From an uncultured Clostridia bacterium (lineage in GTDB: Bacteria; Bacillota; Clostridia; Oscillospirales; Ruminococcaceae): a stretch of 6,048 nucleotides of DNA. Made by a program: the position numbers and the translations under genes. The stretch covers positions 1-6,048 of the forward strand of contig CANCXY010000204.1 in the NCBI GenBank assembly GCA_947381875.1, read 5' to 3'. Under the pieces are notes generated by a model that made no database searches, was not told the DNA's origin, and worked only from the letters and a program-made list of their open reading frames with translations. Of the stretch, positions 5,846-6,048 are shown one piece after another (within the stretch, counting starts at the first letter, position 1; every line of letters begins with the position of its first letter).

Positions 5846-6048
5846 CTATTTCTCGTTGTCAAGACCTTTTCTGTGTTGCCTATGTATCCCTATATGCCCG
5901 ATACCAAGGATAACCGCCGCTATGAGCATATAGATCACTTTTCCGTATATCCCCAAGAAGAAAAACGCCGCGACAGGCAGCGTCGCCCCGGCAAGCGGCA
6001 CGCCCAGGAAACCGCTGTAAAAATCTGCTAATGTCCGTCCGCTCCGAA
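5846..6048 (-). CDS. C-terminal end of a membrane protein, partial at window edge
   Basis: On the minus strand a frame is open from the right edge (first full codon 6046-6044) to a TAG stop at 5848-5846, giving the last 66 residues. It is convergent with the ABC operon. The fragment starts RSGRTLADFYSGF, then has two hydrophobic spans at about fragment residues 14-32 (LGVPLAGATLPVAAFFFLG) and 35-53. It ends in a basic and charged tail (HRQHRKGLDNEK), as expected for a cytoplasmic C terminus. The other two frames on this strand contain stops. The motif FYSGFLGVPLAGATLP vaguely recalls the late region of CDP-alcohol phosphatidyltransferases such as PssA ('GLPVT..ALILP'). That is only a guess; it could be any polytopic membrane protein. 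Confidence 0.6.
   Translation of the reverse strand, partial: RSGRTLADFYSGFLGVPLAGATLPVAAFFFLGIYGKVIYMLIAAVILGIGHIGIHRQHRKGLDNEK

Noticed and set aside
5738..6031. Plus-strand frame of about 97 codons after the ABC operon
   Set aside because: It runs through the operon terminator and is antisense to the more convincing membrane-protein tail. Its sequence has no domain character.
1..6048. tRNA, rRNA, CRISPR array, insertion sequence or prophage genes
   Set aside because: No cloverleaf, regularly spaced direct repeats, transposase motif or phage protein was seen on either strand.

Overview
The window looks like chromosomal DNA from a GC-rich member of the Clostridia, probably Oscillospirales or a relative. 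The basis is by-eye base composition, strong AGGAGG-type ribosome sites, and the pairing of ECF sigma factors with membrane anti-sigma proteins and ABC exporters. Species cannot be named from sequence alone. No RNA gene, CRISPR array or insertion sequence was seen.

Layout. Positions 1-96 are the untranslated tail of an off-window gene: two palindromic hairpins, then a textbook intrinsic terminator. Positions 97-265 are the leader of the first operon, with a 13-bp hairpin and an alternative long-range pairing just ahead of the ribosome site. Positions 266-2111 hold a two-gene ECF system: a sigma factor and a translationally overlapping zinc-finger anti-sigma with five membrane spans and a large outside domain. 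Positions 2112-2369 hold a chain of hairpins. One part is an inverted, compensatorily changed copy of the hairpins at 1-49. A terminator and then a second promoter region follow, the latter with a perfect 12-bp palindrome resembling a catabolite (cre) operator.

Positions 2370-5734 form a tight four-gene operon with overlapping ends: a second ECF sigma factor, a six-span membrane protein without recognisable domain, an ABC ATPase, and its ABC-2 type membrane subunit. A terminator at about 5784-5826 closes it. A convergent gene enters from the right on the minus strand; only its last 66 codons (two membrane spans) are present, ending at 5846.

Working model. Both cassettes look like envelope-signal circuits. 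In the first, the membrane anti-sigma would hold the sigma factor until its outside domain senses something. In the second, there is no zinc-finger anti-sigma; the membrane protein between sigma and ABC genes is the best candidate for that role, and the exporter is either the output or part of the sensor. The signals, substrates and any cross-talk are not visible in the sequence.
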